DNA from: Candidatus Faecivivens stercoravium
Lineage (GTDB): Bacteria; Bacillota; Clostridia; Oscillospirales; Ruminococcaceae
NCBI GenBank assembly: GCA_018712425.1
Contig: DVHA01000317.1
Coordinates: 1-5,951 of the forward strand
DNA length: 5,951 nucleotides
Reading direction: 5' to 3'
Positions within the stretch are counted from its first letter, which is position 1; every line of letters begins with the position of its first letter. The notes under the pieces are model-generated. The model searched no databases. It was not told the origin of the DNA and was given only the letters and a program-made list of their open reading frames with translations. A program made the translations under genes and the position numbers. This document shows, one piece after another, positions 5,745 to 5,951 of this stretch.

Positions 5745-5951
5745 ATGATCATCCCGCAGGTTTTCTATAACATCCTGCTCCTTGCAAGCATACCGGCGGC
5801 GGTTGCTGCCTGTATTGCCGGGGTGTTCCTGTTGAGAAAGGGACGGCGGGCCGGGGCTGTTCTCTGCGGCCTCGTGATGCTGGCGGGGGTGCTGGGGTTT
5901 ATCCTTGCGCTGACCGGGACGGTCGTCGGGCATGAGATGGTGGGCGGGCTG
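5745..5951 (+). CDS. Small membrane protein, partial at the window end
   Basis: An open frame of 69 codons runs off the window without a stop. GAGGGGG (5729-5735) is 9 bases before the ATG, supporting the start. Two hydrophobic segments (about 6-30 and 36-57) are separated by the basic turn RKGRR, then comes TVVGHEMVGG. FY near the start and the GHEMV after the second TM align with FY (81-82) and GNEMV (135-139) of the 4525-5172 protein at almost the same spacing, so the two look like paralogues. No named family recognised. It continues the sigma operon. Confidence 0.7.
   Translation, partial: MIIPQVFYNILLLASIPAAVAACIAGVFLLRKGRRAGAVLCGLVMLAGVLGFILALTGTVVGHEMVGGL

Overview
This window reads as chromosomal DNA from a GC-rich Gram-positive gut-type Clostridia (Oscillospiraceae-like). 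The evidence is strong purine-rich Shine-Dalgarno sites before nearly every gene, heavy use of CGG/CTG/GGG codons, a lipoprotein with a Gram-positive-style lipobox, and a sigma factor of a type common in that group. The taxonomic call is inference from gene style, not from a marker gene.

Left part (1-1741): two minus-strand genes with their own promoters. A small XRE-family regulator with a C-terminal membrane anchor (71-505) lies downstream of a complete endonuclease/exonuclease/phosphatase (EEP) family hydrolase (646-1491). A weak hairpin/T-tract separates them. The roughly 250-base divergent region 1492-1741 holds the EEP promoter (minus strand) and an extended -10 promoter, overlapped by a 7-bp inverted repeat, that drives the lipoprotein gene rightward.

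Middle part (1742-3305): a 416-residue secreted lipoprotein combining a PepSY-like N-terminal region with an XAC2610-like/FG-GAP-like C-terminal region. It is followed by about 313 bases without a gene. That gap carries a heptanucleotide tandem repeat immediately after the stop codon and several strong hairpins without a U-tract, looking like a repeated intergenic element rather than a terminator.

Right part (3306-5951): a tight plus-strand operon. It encodes an ECF-like sigma-70 factor, an overlapping single-pass membrane protein that is a candidate anti-sigma factor but lacks a zinc motif, a three-TM protein of unknown function, a YcxB-like membrane protein, and the start of another small membrane protein cut by the window end. 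The third and fifth products share a two-TM plus G-[NH]-E-M-V module and look like paralogues. The likely theme is a sigma/anti-sigma switch controlling, or carried with, envelope membrane proteins. That is the nearest thing here to an undescribed system. I see no tRNA, rRNA, CRISPR array, transposase or phage gene.
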